Shown here in pieces: positions 11,621 to 12,260 of a stretch of 12,260 nt of DNA. How positions within the stretch are numbered: the stretch's first letter is position 1; each line of letters starts with the position of its first letter. Made by a program: the position numbers and the translations under genes. The stretch lies in NCBI GenBank assembly GCA_013202445.1, contig JABMRW010000108.1:1-12260 (forward strand), given 5' to 3'. The DNA is from Deltaproteobacteria bacterium (lineage in GTDB: Bacteria > Chloroflexota > Dehalococcoidia > Dehalococcoidales > BS750m-G39). The notes beneath the pieces were generated by a model, which saw nothing but the letters and a program-made list of their open reading frames with translations, was not told the DNA's origin and ran no database searches.

Positions 11621-12260
11621 ATGCCAACCAGAGAAGCAATGAGAAGCTTAGCCGAAGATATTATCGGCTCCTATGCGGACAGGGTTGCCGGGATAGCACA
11701 GCTTAGAGAGACGGTAAAATTGGACTTAAAAGGATTTCAGGACTCCAGGATAGCTATGGCTAAGGAGCTACACGCCGACCTTTCCAAAGTTCGGCCCGCC
11801 CTTGCGGAAGATGACAGGCAGCGGCAGGGTGAGGCACGTGAATTTATGGGTGAGCTGGCTAAAGATGACAGGCAGCGGCAGAGTGAGGCACGTGAATTTA
11901 TGGGAGAGCTGGCTAGAGTAATCGCTGAAGGAAAGACGGCGGTAAAAGCTCAACTAAAGGAACTCGATAATGCCCACCAAGCTATGAGTACTCAGCTACG
12001 GGCAGACCTTGCTAAAGATGAAAGGCAGCGGCAGGCGGAGGCACGCGAATTCAGGGGTGAGCTGGCTAGAGTAATCGCTGAAGGAAAGGCGGCGGTAAAG
12101 TCGCTGCTAAAGGAACTCGATGATGCCCACGCAACTATGAGCACTCAGCTAAAGGCAGACCTGACCAAAGGTGAAGAGGAGCGCTTACGAGAGGCGCGGG
12201 CTCTAAAGCAAGAACTGGTTAGAGGTGTTGCCGAGATAAAGTCCGCAGTAAGTGCTCAGC
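11621..12260 (+). CDS. Helical repeat protein next to gvpA, GvpC-like candidate (runs off right edge)
   Basis: 213 residues in view, open to the edge. ATG at 11621 with a strong GGAGGA site about 5 nt upstream. No known family is firmly recognised. It has no signal peptide or membrane segment, is very rich in Ala, Glu, Arg, Lys and Gln, and is predicted almost wholly helical. After an N-terminal part (1-63) it has an 18-residue unit (64-81), then 51-residue repeats at 82-132, 133-183 and 184 onward. Each repeat begins DxRQRQxEAREFxGELA and continues VIAEGKxAVKxxLKELDxAH. In cyanobacteria GvpC, encoded just after gvpA, is a helical protein of 33-residue repeats that braces the vesicle from outside. 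Position and architecture suggest a similar role here; a phasin-like or other coiled-coil protein is the alternative. Confidence 0.75.
   Translation, partial: MPTREAMRSLAEDIIGSYADRVAGIAQLRETVKLDLKGFQDSRIAMAKELHADLSKVRPALAEDDRQRQGEAREFMGELAKDDRQRQSEAREFMGELARVIAEGKTAVKAQLKELDNAHQAMSTQLRADLAKDERQRQAEAREFRGELARVIAEGKAAVKSLLKELDDAHATMSTQLKADLTKGEEERLREARALKQELVRGVAEIKSAVSAQ
11810..12260 (+). repeat. In-frame tandem repeats within the GvpC-like gene
   Basis: A 54-bp unit (11810-11863) is repeated almost exactly at 11864-11917. The latter begins a 153-bp unit (11864-12016) repeated at 12017-12169 and, more diverged, from 12170 to the edge. Many positions are identical at third codon bases in the first two 153-bp units (for instance GGTGAGCTGGCTAGAGTAAT versus GGAGAGCTGGCTAGAGTAAT), so the duplication is fairly recent. 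Confidence 0.85.

Noticed and set aside
11810..12260. CRISPR array or non-coding satellite
   Set aside because: The repeats are in frame, of 54 and 153 bp with no spacers, and encode a regular helical protein.

Overview
This window looks like the chromosome of an anaerobic Chloroflexota bacterium, probably from or near the Dehalococcoidia. Three things suggest this: a corrinoid-protein/activator pair, a eukaryote-type isoleucyl-tRNA synthetase under a T-box, and a mobile-element scar at the 3' end of ssrA, a known integration hotspot in Dehalococcoides. The assignment is an inference from gene content; no marker here proves it.

Left part (1-6590, all minus strand): core information genes. 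rpsF-ssb-rpsR form one operon with a clear promoter (6581-6610). Next comes rpmH-rnpA-yidD-lipoprotein-yidC-jag, driven by a TTGACA/TATAAT promoter (5271-5300). These genes are tightly packed and mostly overlapping, and make RNase P protein, ribosomal protein L34 and the membrane-insertion machinery. An uncommon member, a PQQ-type beta-propeller lipoprotein, sits between yidD and yidC. ileS follows behind its own promoter and a T-box leader, and runs off the left edge.

Middle part (6590-8610): a tRNA-Asp gene on the plus strand, divergent from rpsF, then a two-gene minus-strand unit of a MetH-activation-like protein followed by a cobalamin-binding corrinoid protein. Together they look like the carrier and reactivation parts of a corrinoid methyl-transfer system whose methyltransferases are not in view.

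Mobile-element scar (8575-9534): the last ~30 nt of ssrA (tmRNA), with the CCA end and a terminator but no tmRNA body, abut two overlapping plus-strand genes of unknown function. The second may be a winged-helix DNA-binding protein. This looks like one end of an element integrated into ssrA.

Right part (9535-12260): a gas vesicle locus. gvpA (plus strand) encodes the main shell protein. A following open gene encodes a long helical protein with 51-residue repeats, which may fill a GvpC-like role. Divergent from gvpA is a soluble NarL/DegU-type histidine kinase and response regulator pair. The two promoters share their -35 heptamer, and a dyad lies between the gvpA -35 and -10 boxes, so the two-component system is a good candidate regulator of gas vesicle production. 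This locus beside an ssrA scar, with a dedicated regulator and an unfamiliar repeat protein, is the most unusual part of the window.
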